Below, piece by piece: positions 23,060 through 34,705 of a DNA stretch of 64,000 bases; position 1 is the stretch's first letter, and each line of letters starts with the position of its first letter. Origin of the DNA: Siphonodentalium dalli (lineage: Eukaryota; Mollusca; Scaphopoda; Gadilida; Siphonodentaliidae); contig CP136065.1 of the NCBI GenBank assembly GCA_032622095.1, positions 40,925,503-40,989,502 of the forward strand, given 5' to 3'. The notes under the pieces are model-generated. The model was given only the letters and a program-made list of their open reading frames with translations, made no database searches and had not been told where the DNA came from. The position numbers and the translations under genes were made by a program.

Positions 23060-24080
23060 CAATAGGATATCGACAAACTTCAAGCTTGGTCTTCTAAATG
23101 GCATGTTAAATTTAATTAATTCAAGACAGACAAAAGCACTAATATGCTCCCGAAAACGTACCCCACAATACCCCCAAACCTGTATATGAACCAACAGCCC
23201 ACTAAAGACGTCGAGGTACATAAACAGCTTGGCATTATATTGTGTAATTACGGAAGCCGGAGGCCTCACGTTGAAGAAATGACTAAAATCGCAAGGAAAC
23301 TCGTCTCTCTACTGAGGAAATACCGATTCCATCTTGACAGTACAGCTCTCGATAAATGCTACTTCGCGCAAGTTCGATCAATCCTTGAATACTCCTGTAT
23401 CGTCTGGGACGGCTTCTCCCAGCTGCTGGAAGACGTACAATACGTACGAAGCAGCTCGAATTGTGACTGGTGCCACCATATATGTCCGTAATTCTACAGT
23501 TATGTCAGAAACTGATTGGGAAACCTTAAAATCACGTCGTGAAAAACACAAACTAAAAGTTGTTTATAAAATGGTATGTGGCCAGTCACCGACTTATCTT
23601 AGAATACGAGTACCCCCGACTCACGGACAAATATATAGGCTTGAAACCAGACAAAGCAGTCTCTTCATGGCACCTGGCTTTGACTGTGAATATCACAGAA
23701 TATCATTTTTTCCAACAACGAAATATTATTAACATGGATTCCATATCAGCATTCAAGAGGTCCCTCGACTTGAATATGAAGAAGACCCATAGATGGTTTA
23801 ACTATGCGTATACCAGAGAAGCCCAAATACTGCACGTCTGACTAAGATTACAATCTTACATTGCAGCCTCCTAAATTCCCATTATTATTCTAACTTTGTC
23901 TCCGATCATCCAAGTGTGTCTGTGGTGAAATTGAGGACACAGAACACTATTTACTTGAATGTGTTAGATACCGCTCCCAACGTCGCTCATTCTTATCCTC
24001 AATTTCTAATATGTATTGTTACATCGGAGACACTCTTGTATGGATCCACTGAAATTTCATTGGAAGACAACTTTAAAATG
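23060..24080 (+). pseudogene. decayed LINE RT thumb and C-terminal region
   Basis: Several frames together show the standard order downstream of the RT active site: a KLQAWSSKWHVKF-like start (about 23078), YMNQQP and HKQLGIIL (23185-23245), RRPHVEEM (23261-23284), RSILEYSCIVWDG (23376-23414), then in another frame YEAARIVTGAT (about 23438-23470), WETLKSRREKHKLKVVYKM (23518-23574), and PTYLRIRVPPTHG. Near the end is a C-x-C-G...EDTEHYLLEC motif (about 23914-23962). Frameshifts and stops break it repeatedly, and the RT active site itself is missing. This is a 5'-truncated and mutated copy. It belongs to the same broad group as the minus-strand fragment at 53905-55200, but a different lineage. 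Confidence 0.85.
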
Positions 24081-24320
24081 TTGACTTCCGGTATGACGCG
24101 AAGATAGGGCAGTCGCAAAAGCACGAGCTCCGTTCAAAACACTCGTAAAATCGCTTCAAAAGTCAAGTTTGCAATAACTTACAAACTGTTCCGATAACCG
24201 AAATTAATTATACATACATCAGAATACAATAGTTGGCGAATTTAGACGTGTTTGCCCCAAGTATAACGCATGAGGGTTACGGTGAATTGACATTGCACGA
24301 AAATTGGAAAAATATCGACC

Positions 24321-25524
24321 ATGGAAACGAGGTCTAAAGACTCAAAACAAACGAAGGTCTATGAGTGCAAAGGTTTCGAGGATATCTCGAAATGTTTCGA
24401 GCAGCTTCGTGTGTCATTACCGGGACAATTAAGTGATGTGGATGGTAAATTAGAAGAGCTAACACGAAAAGTAAAGGATGTCGAAATTTCAGCAAAGGAA
24501 ATAAAAGAAAAAGCTGAACGCATAAAAGAAGTGTGCTTTAGATGAATGAGTGTCGGGTTTGGATGCACAGTTTAACCCTTTACCCAACAGAACGCCCAGA
24601 AACGCCCTAACAGCCTAAATTATCTTCGGTCTGTCTCAATAAAACCATGGAAATATGGGTATCATTGGAACCGGCTCATTGAGCACATTGTGATAGTTAC
24701 AGTTATGCCCTGTGCCAATGCATTCTCTTATATATGCGAGTCGACCATAGGTCGCCTCGCATATATAAGAGAATGCATTGGCCTAAAAAAAACTTTTTTT
24801 TAACACTTTTTACCATTTTTTCTTTAATATGTGTTAAGCCAATGCATTCTCTTATATATGCGAGGCGACCTATGGTCGACTCGCATATATAAGAGAATGC
24901 ATTGGCACAGGGCCGTTCTGTTGGGTAAAGGGTTAAAGCTTTTGAAGAAGCACATGTAGAACTTTAGAGCAGTACAAGACTGACTTTACCACGTTGGAGG
25001 AAAAAAATAAATTCCATCGAAACTTCTGTCACAAAGCTTGACCATGGGGTCGTAAATGGAACTTAATAATAAAAGTTGTACCGGGAAGTAACAAGGAAAC
25101 AACACAGCAAACAATGAACAAAACACTAAAGTCTTTTAAAGACAAACTAGATATCCCGTCTGACAGAATACAGCAGATCGGTTTTGCCGCCTGTCACAGA
25201 TTGCCCATATTTGGGAAATCTAAAACTCCAGACATTATAATCAATCTTCTAGATTTAAATGACAGAGATTTTCTTCTTGACACAGCAAAACAGCTTGCCC
25301 CCGGGACAAGATACAGTATCGCCATGGACATCCCGCCAAGATTATCCAAGCTGAGATCCAAACTATTAAAAGAGAGAAGTGAAATGAACCAGCAAAGAAG
25401 AAAAGGACCGAACCCGGTGTTCTCTAAGAAGGAGCCTTACATTGAACTCAAAGAAAAGAGATCAGGAAAGAGGCCAGACATTACAAAAGTGCAAAGCAAA
25501 CTGAAGTGCAAAATATTCCGATAA
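24321..25524 (+). pseudogene. L1/Tx1-like LINE ORF1, interrupted by a foldback
   Basis: The first part (24321-24545) begins METRSKDS and contains a heptad-rich stretch (LEELTRKVKDVEISAKEIKE), a likely coiled coil. After the foldback at 24576-24932 the coding sense resumes in fragments (FEEAHVEL, about 24941) and then in an open frame 25114-25524. That frame has IQQIGFAACHRLP, a DRDFLLDTAKQL block and YSIAMDIPPRLSKLRSKLL. This order (coiled coil, RNA-binding-like domain, basic C-terminal domain) is the usual layout of L1/Tx1 ORF1 proteins, which bind element RNA as trimers in known cases. Stops and a frame change mean it is dead even without the insertion. Confidence 0.8.
24576..24932 (-). mobile_element. 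hairpin-pair TTAA element, copy 2, inside LINE ORF1
   Basis: Flanked by TTAA at 24572-24575 and 24933-24936. The long shoulder is now on the left, so it lies opposite to copies 1 and 3. Hairpins are 24714-24782 and 24838-24906, each 69 bp and reverse complements of one another. Because it splits a coiled-coil ORF1, the insertion point and the two TTAA sites are well fixed. Confidence 0.88.
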
Positions 25525-26983
25525 CAAAATATCAGAGACATGTTACTGAAATAAAAGTTGATATTTTATAAGGCCATGAAATTTGTATTCCTTGGTTTCT
25601 AAACACTTATGAAACTAAAATAAATCATTAAATTAGAAAAGTAGCAATTTCCAGTCTAAATATGAAAGAAAAACTAATATAAAATTGCAGTTTTAATATT
25701 ATAGATTGAACATGGGTGTCACCAATCAACACAACATGTGAAATCTTACAGAAAAACATTTATTCTAAATATTAGCGGTTTGCTTAGTAAAATAATATTG
25801 GAGTCAATATTAAAGTGCCCCTAAAAAAAACAATATATCTTTTTCTTTATGCAGTTATGCTTTGTTTCATTTATGATTCATGACCCTTCATCGGTACAAA
25901 TGTAAAAGTAGCATTGCATCGAGAAAATAGAATGCTTCATTTACTCTTTTTTACTCCGTTTCCTGTTTAGAAAGAAAATTGGCTTGAGTTCGTAAACAAA
26001 GGAATGAAAATTATGGACCTTTTATCCTGGTAATCTCAAAGGTAATGAGACTCAGACTTTGTTTTTGTTTTAGGTCATTGAACAACATACAAATGTATTT
26101 TATTATCATTGTTCATAAACTACAGACTCAGTATTATGTTTATACATGTTATCACTGCAGAGTTCAATGATAAATCATGTGTTATGTCCGAATTGCATTG
26201 AGTTTCACTCAGTGCTTATAAATAATGTAAAATAACACAGTATTCATAAAAAAAAAAGCATGTACACCCCATGCCTCCGGACATGCACGTGGCGGAGGAT
26301 ATGCATGTGGGGGGGGGGCACTTGGGACAGGAATTGACCGCCGATGGGTGATCGGTTCGCGTTCCGGTTGGTTCTTCCGCTGCGTGCGTGTCTTCCGCTG
26401 CGTGCATGTCCGGATGCATGGGGTGATGTACACATCATCAAATTATTTCTGAATTTTAAAGTGAGCTTTATTTTAAAATAAATGTATTTATCTTCATTTC
26501 CCTACATTGGTTAATAAGATAATCAGAGATATTTTCATTAATGCCTTAAAGCCCCAAGACTTAATTTCGTGAAATTAGTTTTGATGCTATGTAAGTACAT
26601 ATAAATAGAATACCAGTAGTCCAAATTATAATGTTCAAAATTTTCATAAATGAGTTCTATAAATCCATGAACACTATTATCTGGATTTTATCTTGATATT
26701 GATCAGAACGGAGCACAGCATATTAAAGCGACCCATTATTGGGGATGATGGAAATGGCGCATTTGCCCTTTGCACCAGACTAGTCCTCTTCATTGAATAT
26801 TGTATGTCTTTCATTTGTCACAATGGAGACTACGTTAAGTTTGTGGGAGTTTATTGTTTTTGTTTATAACAAAAATGGATCAATATGTAGATTTTCATTT
26901 GCAGACCATTGTGTTATGACTATATTATGGACCTCAAGGTACACAAAACTTCTATACCATATGCAACAAATATGGATAGTTTC
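25525..26983 (+). other. interval between LINE ORF1 and ORF2
   Basis: AT-rich, no frame with recognised domains. A small foldback lies at 26261-26432. The interval is long for an ORF1-ORF2 spacer, so other insertions may be hidden. Confidence 0.5.
26261..26432. mobile_element. 172-bp GC-rich foldback
   Basis: Left arm 26261-26289 (TGTACACCCCATGCCTCCGG then ACATGCACG) pairs with right arm 26401-26432, with a 2-bp insertion and one mismatch. The interior is unusually GC-rich for the region. It holds a G10 run near 26310 and two adjacent copies of TCTTCCGCTGCGTGC (26374-26408). Sharp terminal inverted repeats suggest a small non-autonomous DNA element. Flanking duplication is not clear. Confidence 0.65.
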
Positions 26984-29960
26984 ACAATAGGATGTATGAA
27001 TTGCCGTGGACTTTCCTCTGATCGAATCAAATGCAGTGACATTTTAATAGAAGTAGAGATAACTTTGACATAACACTACTTATTGATACCCACCCAACTA
27101 AAGAGGTAGAAAGAGCATGGAAAGATGAATGGGGTTATGACATAGTCCTTAGCTCTTATTCAAGTTCCAGTAGAGGAATCGCTGTTCTTTTCAGAAATAC
27201 AATAGAATATAAGATTGATCATTCTATCATTGACTCTGAGGGGAATTTCATACTGGATTTATCAATCCAGAATCAGAGGATAACTATATGTGCAATATAT
27301 GGTCCTAATGATGACACACCTTTCTACAATGATATTTTCTCCAAAATTGAAAACCTAGAACACAGTACTATATTGATGGGTGTGATTGAAATGTCCCACT
27401 AGACTATGATTTGGACACGATTAATTATAAACACAAACATAATGTAAAATCCGATGAACAAATTCTTCAAGCCATGCAACAGTTAGGTATACATGATTTT
27501 TGGAGACTTAATAACAAAGATCAAAAGAGATTTACTTGGAGAAGCCCACAAAAAAAAGGCCAGGCTTGATAATTTTCTTGTATAATCTGATTTACAGCCT
27601 TCTATTAAACAGCTTAAAATCTTACCATAATCCAATAAGCCTGAGTTTTAAGTTAACTAATCACCCCGGAGGAAGAGGTTTTTGGAAATTTAACGATAGT
27701 CTTTGAGAAGACCCAAATTATTCAGATATTGTCAATGACACAATTATTAAGACCGTGGATACATATTCTAAAAAGGATGCTAACTCCCTTCCAATAAATG
27801 ACCAATTATTTTGGGAAACACTTAAAATCATGATTCTCGGTGAAACAATAGCCTATTCATCTAAATTTAAAAAAACAGAAATAAAAGGGAATCTGAAATA
27901 GAAGAAAAATTCACTAAACTCAATGTACTGCTTGACAATGGTGACGATTCTGCTACAGCTGAAATTGATCAACTGGATACCGAATTAAATGGAATTCGAG
28001 ATATGAAAATAAAGGGGATGATACTTATATTAGAACCAAAGTTAATGGAAACTGGATTGGGAAAAAGCCACTAAATATTTCTGTAATCTTTAAAAAACAA
28101 TCACTAAACAGAAAATAATATCCCAAAAATTATAAGTCAGATGGAACAGAAACATATATTTTTTCCGAAATTCACTTAGAACAAGAAACTTTTATAGAAA
28201 TCTCTACACATCAAATTTGGAATAAGAGGCCGAACGTGAATGCGATTTTTACTTCTGGGATAAAAATAACCCATTCCGTAACTTCCTAGAGAATGCAGAA
28301 GCCGCGTCTTAGAAGGCAAATTATCTACTATCGAATGTATCGCAGGTTTGAAAGCAGTGAAAAATGATAAATCACCTGGTAATGATGGTTTCACTGTCAG
28401 ATTCTACAATTGTTTTTGGAAAGACCTTGGTCAGTATATAATCAACTATCTAAATCACGGATATTAAAATGAAAAACTCTCTATAACTCAGAGATGCGGT
28501 GTAAGTAACTGTGTCCCAAAAGCAAATAAATGCAAACACTACTTGAAAAACTGGCGACCAATCTCGCTCCTTAATGTAGACACTAAAATATATCAGCAGT
28601 TATTGCCAATAGAATGAAAAAATACCTAGAAAAGCTTATAAGTTGTACTCAGCTTGGGTTCATGTCTGGGCGATATATTGGGGAGGCAACAAGACTGATT
28701 TTTTACCTAATTCAAAAATGTGAGCAGAATGATTTATCAGGAATTATAACAATATTATATTTTGAAAAAGCATTTGATTCTTTAGAATGGGCTTTTATAC
28801 AGAAAACTCTAGAATTCTTTAATTTTGGTCCATCAATTAGAACATGTATTAAAACTTTTTACACAAATATATACAGTTACGTGATAAATAATGGTAATAT
28901 ATCCAACAAAATAGACATCCTTAGTGGCGTGAGACAGGGGGTTCCTTTGTCCCCATGTTTATTCATACTATGTGGAGAAATACTCAGTGCATGCATAAAA
29001 TTTAATCCAGACATCAATGGGATAAAAATTAATGATTTCGAATATTCTTTGACACAATATGCAGATGACATAAACCTCTTCCTCCAGGGTGACGAAAATT
29101 CTCTAAATACTGCCCTCAATACCTTCAGTGCTTTTGCCAAACTTTCAGGTTTAAAGGTAAACTTCGACAAGACACAAGCCATATGGATTAGGACAAAAAG
29201 GGGTTGTGGTGAAGAGTTGAACACTGATCAAACAATAATATGGAATCATAACCAATCTTTTACAATTCTTGGTATAGTATTCAATTTATTCAACACTGAT
29301 TTTATCGAAAATAATTATAAAACAAAATTTAAAAAAATAGAAAATGGACTGTTAGCCGCCATACCTCGCATGGAAAACATTTGTGAATGAGAATATGAAA
29401 CTTGATACCGTTACCAATAATAATTTAGAAACCTTGAATAATTGTGTAAAAACATGCACAACATTTTATCCAAAATGTTTACAAATTTATTGCACAATTC
29501 CAACTGCTTGACTGCTTAGCAGAAAAAGTGGGCAAACAATCTTCATAAAATATTTTCCGAAGAATGGAAAACATTCTATACTAAATATACAAATTTACTA
29601 ATGACAGTAGTCTCGTGTCATTCCAGTACAAAATTGACCACAATATCCTCTATGCCAATGCAAAACGTTTTGAACTGAAGCTGTCAGAAACAGCCATTTG
29701 TACATTCTGTCAGAAACCATACTACACTTGTTTTATGATTGTACAGTTACAAAATCTATTCTACTTGAATGTCAACAAAACATTAAAGTAAAATGTGACC
29801 TGATAATGAAAATTTCACCATAATTGTGATTTTTGGAATATATGACACATACAACACTCAAGACAACTTGAGGAATATTTGCCTCCTACTATTCAAACGA
29901 TATGTTTTCTCCAGCATGATAAAAACTTTTATTGGATTTCAAGATTGTATCGAAAAAAGA
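26984..29960 (+). pseudogene. L1/Tx1-like LINE ORF2, decayed
   Basis: The endonuclease start reads GCMNCRGLSSDRIK (about 26990), then a frameshift, LLIDTH, SSRGIAVLFRN and ICAIYGPNDDTPFYNDIF (about 27286-27340). A stop at about 27400 follows where the catalytic GDFN-type motif would be expected. RT motifs follow with further stops: KSPGNDGF (about 28370), NWRPISLLNVD (about 28549), then the open piece 28614-29390. The C-terminal region shows FQYKIDHNILYANAKRFEL and CTFC (29617-29705) with another frame break, and a last block GIYDTYNTQDNLRNICLLLFKRY (29837-29905). Domain order and spacing match a full ORF2. Together with ORF1 at 24321 it is one element of about 5.6 kb. Confidence 0.85.
28614..29390 (+). 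CDS. open RT fragment of the L1/Tx1-like ORF2 with altered motif A
   Basis: 258 codons open. Recognisable are TQLGFMSGRYIGEATRLI, motif A as ILYFEKAFDSLEW, SGVRQGVPLSPCLF, and YADD at residues 149-152. In active RTs motif A carries a catalytic Asp where this protein has Tyr49 (codon TAT at 28758-28760), so the enzyme would be inactive even if expressed. The start is arbitrary, because the RT domain begins upstream in broken frames. A remnant of the pseudogene above, not an independent gene. Confidence 0.85.
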   Translation: MKKYLEKLISCTQLGFMSGRYIGEATRLIFYLIQKCEQNDLSGIITILYFEKAFDSLEWAFIQKTLEFFNFGPSIRTCIKTFYTNIYSYVINNGNISNKIDILSGVRQGVPLSPCLFILCGEILSACIKFNPDINGIKINDFEYSLTQYADDINLFLQGDENSLNTALNTFSAFAKLSGLKVNFDKTQAIWIRTKRGCGEELNTDQTIIWNHNQSFTILGIVFNLFNTDFIENNYKTKFKKIENGLLAAIPRMENICE

Positions 29961-30344
29961 CATCCTTTTTCATGATAGATGAAATATGATAGACAATATT
30001 TTTGAACAATAATATCATGGTTACAAAAACATTCTTGGTCCTAAATTCAGCACAATTCCACGGTAATTCGTACTCATAACTATAAATACAAAATAATGTA
30101 TGTAGGCCTACATACATGAGTGTCGCAGGAGTTCAACTCTTCTAACAACCTTGCAACTTGTCGAATTTCACTCTTGGACGAGCCCTTAGCAAATCGAGAG
30201 GGAGACTCATGGCAGGTCGCACTGAGTTGTCAGATATGGACTTTTGTTATATTGTGTTTGTCTTACATGGTTCCTATTGCCTATTGTTTTTTCCACTGTA
30301 ATCAAACAAATTAAAAGTTAAAAGCAGTAGACAACCATCTTCCC
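29961..30344. other. no gene seen
   Basis: Short spacer after the LINE. No bounded feature. Confidence 0.4.
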
Positions 30345-30760
30345 ACGTGATAACAAGTCATTTTGTTATCCCCATCCCTATTTTCCAACCTTCTGATTGG
30401 CCCGTGTGCTGTCACGTGCCGGGCGACAACTGTATATTGTTATCCTTCATCACATTTCATCCCATTTTCCTCTCTTCTGATTGGCTGAGAGTGCGTCACA
30501 TGGCGGGCCGTAAATCACCTTATTGCCCTCGAGGGTAACATTGTCTCAGTTATTGACCGCTCAGCTAATACCAGTAAACATAGAACTACGAAGAACTCAA
30601 CGTGCAGAGACACTCTCACAGCTCTCTAACAATTGTCTAAAACACTGTTTTTTATAAACCCCACTGTATCATAACAACCGCGAACTGTGTTGTTTGCTAA
30701 TTTGCATAATTGTGTGTTTTTTAGTTGCAATTAAAGCACGCTATGTATAAATGGTGTTAT
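30345..30760. repeat. modular repeat, copy 1 (partner 31385-31745)
   Basis: Modules in order: GATAAC...GTTATC hairpin, GGGCGACAACTGTATA (30420-30435), GGGTAACATTGTCTCA (about 30534), ACCCCACTGTATC, and GTTTGCTAATTTGCATA (about 30700-30717). The same order occurs about 1.0 kb downstream. The copy also holds two TTCTGATTGGC words (inverse CCAAT boxes), a CACGTG E-box (30345-30350) and an ATTTGCAT octamer. It may be a transposon end or a promoter-like cassette; neither is shown. Confidence 0.55.
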
Positions 30761-31384
30761 CGCGGACACAAATCCGTTATAATGTGTAATGTTCCTATTG
30801 GGCCTTTTTATATCAATATTAAAGACCGTGGGACAAATATATAAACCTTATTATGCAGTTGGTGTGTGCTGCAGGCAATACCACATACGATTTACATACG
30901 TTACAAATACGTTTATGTACTAGTTCAAATAGCCACTCTTTACTGTTTATCAATTGACTATTTATTTTCTTCAACACATTCCTCAGACTTCAGAGAATAC
31001 ACGTATGTTGCGTAACAATCTGTGACATATGTCAATTTCTTTTTGCACTACTACAACGTGTTAGTTTCACATTTTAGCAATCTGGAAATGAACACGTCTG
31101 TCGGCGTCTTCACGACCATTTGAAACGAAACCGAACATTTCGCTGCATGGCTACTCAACTTCGAAATTGCTTTACTCCTCTTTCCGTGAACCGATTTCCA
31201 CCATGCAACCAGCAAACCGAATAGCTACGCAAATGACGGGTTTGTCAATTGATCCAGATTATGAACGTTTTATTTTCTAAATAGCGATGATTCCAACATA
31301 AAATTAACTTTTCGAACTCGATTAAAGAATATATGCGCGCATTTATGCCTGCTATTAATGAGGTTCGTGTGTACGCCTTTGTCA

Positions 31385-31745
31385 GATAACAAAACAGTTA
31401 TCACCCTTGTTTTCTCGACCTGGAATGTCACCCTCGGGCCGCCAACATCGGGCCTGGCCTCGGGTGACATTCCAGGTCTCGAGCGGGCGACAAATCCCCG
31501 TGTCTCACTCAATCGCGGGCGATAACTGTATACTGTCGCCCGCTGACCCGGGAGACATTGTTTTTGTCGCCCGCCTGGTGTTATATTGCAAGAATATCTC
31601 CAGATACACACAGCAGTAACTCACCTATTTCACATCACTAAGACGTACTAAAACATCATAGATATTATATACCCCACGGATTCGCAAACACACCAGTTGT
31701 GGTGTTTGCTAATTTGCATATATTTAGTGAACACTAATATTCGAA
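31385..31745. repeat. modular repeat, copy 2, with internal hairpin
   Basis: Shares GGGCGATAACTGTATA (31516-31531), GGGAGACATTG, ATACCCCACGG and GTTTGCTAATTTGCATA with copy 1. It also has a strong inverted repeat, CGACCTGGAATGTCACCC against CGGGTGACATTCCAGGTCTCG (31414-31480), absent from copy 1 in that form. Confidence 0.6.
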
Positions 31746-31834
31746 CTTTTATGTTGATAATTTTATCGGACAAGCGTTATTATTTACTTTGTACATCGAG
31801 ACATCTCGGTGATTCAATTTGTTCATGTCGACAT

Positions 31835-32111
31835 TATGATGCAAGATTGAAAGAGAGGGTCCCCTTGAGGTTGGTTGGTTATAAATGTTCGATGGTAGAC
31901 ATCGTAATGCATACGTTTGTCGCGAATGAATGGTAATTTACGCTTATCATCCGCGATGTCTGCAATGTGATCATATAATTATTTTATGTGAGGATCGCCA
32001 TGAGCACTGACACGTATGAATCTACATTAATGAAATTGACAACTTGTCTACCAGCGAACATTTATAACCAACCAACCTCAAGGGATCCTCTCTTTCAATC
32101 TTGCATCATAT
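31835..32111. repeat. inverted repeat next to the 64-bp satellite
   Basis: Arms 31835-31896 and 32050-32111 pair over about 62 bp with a few mismatches; landmarks are GATGCAAGATTGAAAGAGAG and GGTTGGTTGGTTATAAATG. A smaller nested pair AGACATCG / CGATGTCT lies inside (about 31896 and 31953). The right arm ends just where the satellite starts, so arms and array may be one element. Confidence 0.75.
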
Positions 32112-32113
32112 CA

Positions 32114-33527
32114 AAATCTCACATGACAGATTATCCACACTCATCAAAATCCCCTATACTGCCAACAAGATATAGCATCATCTCACACGACAGATTATAT
32201 ACACTCATCAAAATCCCCTATACTGCCAACAAGATATATCGTCATCTCTCACGACAGATTATATACACTCATCTAAATCCCCTATACTGCCAACAAGATA
32301 TAGCATCATCTCACACGACAGATTATATACACTCATCAAAATCCCCTATACTGCCAACAAGATATATCGTCATCTATCACGACAGATTATATACACTCAT
32401 CAAAATCCCCTATACTGCCAACAAGATATATCGTCATCTCTCACGACAGATTATATACACTCATCTAAATCCCCTATACTGCCAACAAGATATATCATCA
32501 TCTCACACGACAGATTATCCACACTCATCAAAATCCCCTATACTGCCAACAAGATATATCGTCATCTCTCACGACAGATTATATACACTCATCTAAATCC
32601 CCTATACTGCCAACAAGATATATCATCATCTCACACGACATATTATCTACACTCATCAAAATCCCCTATACTGCCAACAAGATATATCGTCATCTCACAC
32701 GACAGATTATCCACACTCATCTAAATCCCCTATACTGCCAACAAGATATATCGTCATCTCACACGACAGATTATCCACACTCATCTAAATCCCCTATACT
32801 GCCAACAAGATATAGCATCATCTCACACGACATATTATATTCACTCTTCAAAATCCCCTATACTGCCAACAAGATATATCATCATCTCACACGACATATT
32901 ATCTACACTCATCAAAATCCCCTATACTGCCAACAAGATATATCATCATCTCACACGACAGATTATCCACACTCATCAAAATCCCCTATACTGCCAACAA
33001 GATATATCGTCATCTCACACGACAGATTATCCACACTCATCAAAATCCCCTATACTGCCAACAAGATATATCATCATCTCATACGACATATTATATTCAC
33101 TCATCAAAATCCCCTATACTGCCAACAAGATATAGCATCATCTCACACGACATATTATATACACTCATCAAAATCCCCTATACTGCCAACAAGATATATC
33201 ATCATCTCACACGACATATTATATACACTCATCTAAATCCCCTATACTGCCAACAAGATATATCATCATCTCACACGACAGATTATCCACACTCATCTAA
33301 ATCCCCTATACTGCCAACAAGATATATCGTCATCTCTCACGACAGATTATATACACTCATCTAAATCCCCTATACTGCCAACAAGATATATCGTCATCTC
33401 TCACGACAGATTATATACACTCATCAAAATCCCCTAGCCTGCCAACAAGATATATCATCATCTCACACGACAGATTATCCACACTCATCAAAATCCCCTA
33501 TACTGCCAACAAGATATATCATCATTT
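32114..33527. repeat. 64-bp satellite, about 22 units
   Basis: The unit contains CCCCTATACTGCCAACAAG, ATATATCRTCATCTC and CACGACAGATTATMYACACT. Successive CTGCCAACAAG words are 64 bp apart from 32155 onward. Unit variants differ at a few positions (ATCGTC/ATCATC, CTCTCACG/CTCACACG, CAGATT/CATATT, TCATCAAAA/TCATCTAAA) and are interleaved, suggesting local duplication of blocks of units. A 202-codon frame across the start is an artefact, since 64 is not a multiple of 3. Confidence 0.95.
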
Positions 33528-34435
33528 CACTCATCACTTCCCTTATCATATCCGACAACCACATTAATCCCCTAAACTATTCTCACATAACCAAACTCAT
33601 TCCATATAAACTACTTTATTTTCATCTGACAACCACCAAACCCTTCGCACATACTCCCACATAACCCAAATCATTCCATATGAATCTACCTTATTTTGAA
33701 ACACCTCGAACCGGCCCACCCTGTGAGTATACCATTACATGCGAATGTCAACAATTTTAAACCTGAAGCCCCCATTTACTTGATACAACTTGAAGTGTTT
33801 TAAATCACTCTCATATGATGGGCCTTGTCACAAGTCAACCGGAAACGACTCCCAAAAGCTTAAAGATTGTCGAATCCCTTCCATATCATCAATGTTATTA
33901 TTAGTTTTGTAATATATAATAACTAATATGGAATAAATACTGTTTACACCAACTAGTACAAAATGATCATTCAAAACTTATAATTTAATATTTGATGGGA
34001 ATCTGTTGAAGGGTTTGTCCGGTTTCGAAAGTGTGCACCTATTAATTTTTATCTTTGGTGATCTGCCACTTATCGATGCGGAAGATACTTCAAATTAAAG
34101 GTGCGAATATGATCTAAAGAACTGGGTATGTGGCATTATCCAAGCGAGTTTATGCTCAATATAGGTCCGATAGTTATTAACCTTGTGTATACTGATGGTG
34201 GTGTTGTCCCACCTGGGGACCGAAGGCTAATACGACAGACCGGGGCCTCATAACTCGTTCAATGTGGAAACAACCAATTAAGAAGTATTTATTAACAATG
34301 TAATAATTGTTTCACAGGATGAATATATTAACATAACACTTATTCTGCGGTTTATACTAGAGGGTAGTGTCCATTCACGATATATACTGTATGTTTTCCT
34401 AAATATAGATACAGCCACGTGACGGGGGAATCCGG
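33528..34435. other. no gene seen
   Basis: AT-rich sequence between two tandem arrays. No supported feature. Confidence 0.4.
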
Positions 34436-34705
34436 GGGTCGATCCCACGATATCACTGCACCCGGGAGTCGAACCCGCGATAGCACTCCGCTCGGGAATC
34501 GAACCCACGATAGCACTCCGCTCGGGAATCGAACCCACGATTGCATTCCACCCGGGGATCGAACCCACGATAGCACTCCACTCAAGGATCGAACCCACGA
34601 TAGCACTCCACCCGGGGATCGAGACCAAGATAGCAGTCCAATCGGGAATCGAACCCACGATAGCACTCCACTCGGGGATCGGTCCCACTATAGCACTCCA
34701 CATTT
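34436..34705 (-). repeat. nine 30-bp units carrying pol III B-box-like words
   Basis: Plus-strand units are of the form GGAATCGAACCCACGATAGC followed by ACTCCRCTCG. On the minus strand units 2, 3, 4 and 8 contain GGTTCGANTCC, the exact B-box (T-arm) consensus, and units 5 and 6 differ by one base. There is no A box or cloverleaf, so these are not tRNA genes. Ten-residue repeats appear in all frames because 30 is a multiple of 3. The array may come from amplification of a tRNA or SINE 3' part. Whether TFIIIC would bind is unknown. Confidence 0.8.

Noticed and set aside
31988-32596. 202-codon frame with repeated peptide
   Set aside because: It runs through the 64-bp satellite, whose length is not a multiple of 3; the peptide repeat is only every third unit.
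32114-33527. TTATCCACA words like bacterial DnaA boxes
   Set aside because: They are part of each 64-bp unit, and the window is eukaryotic.
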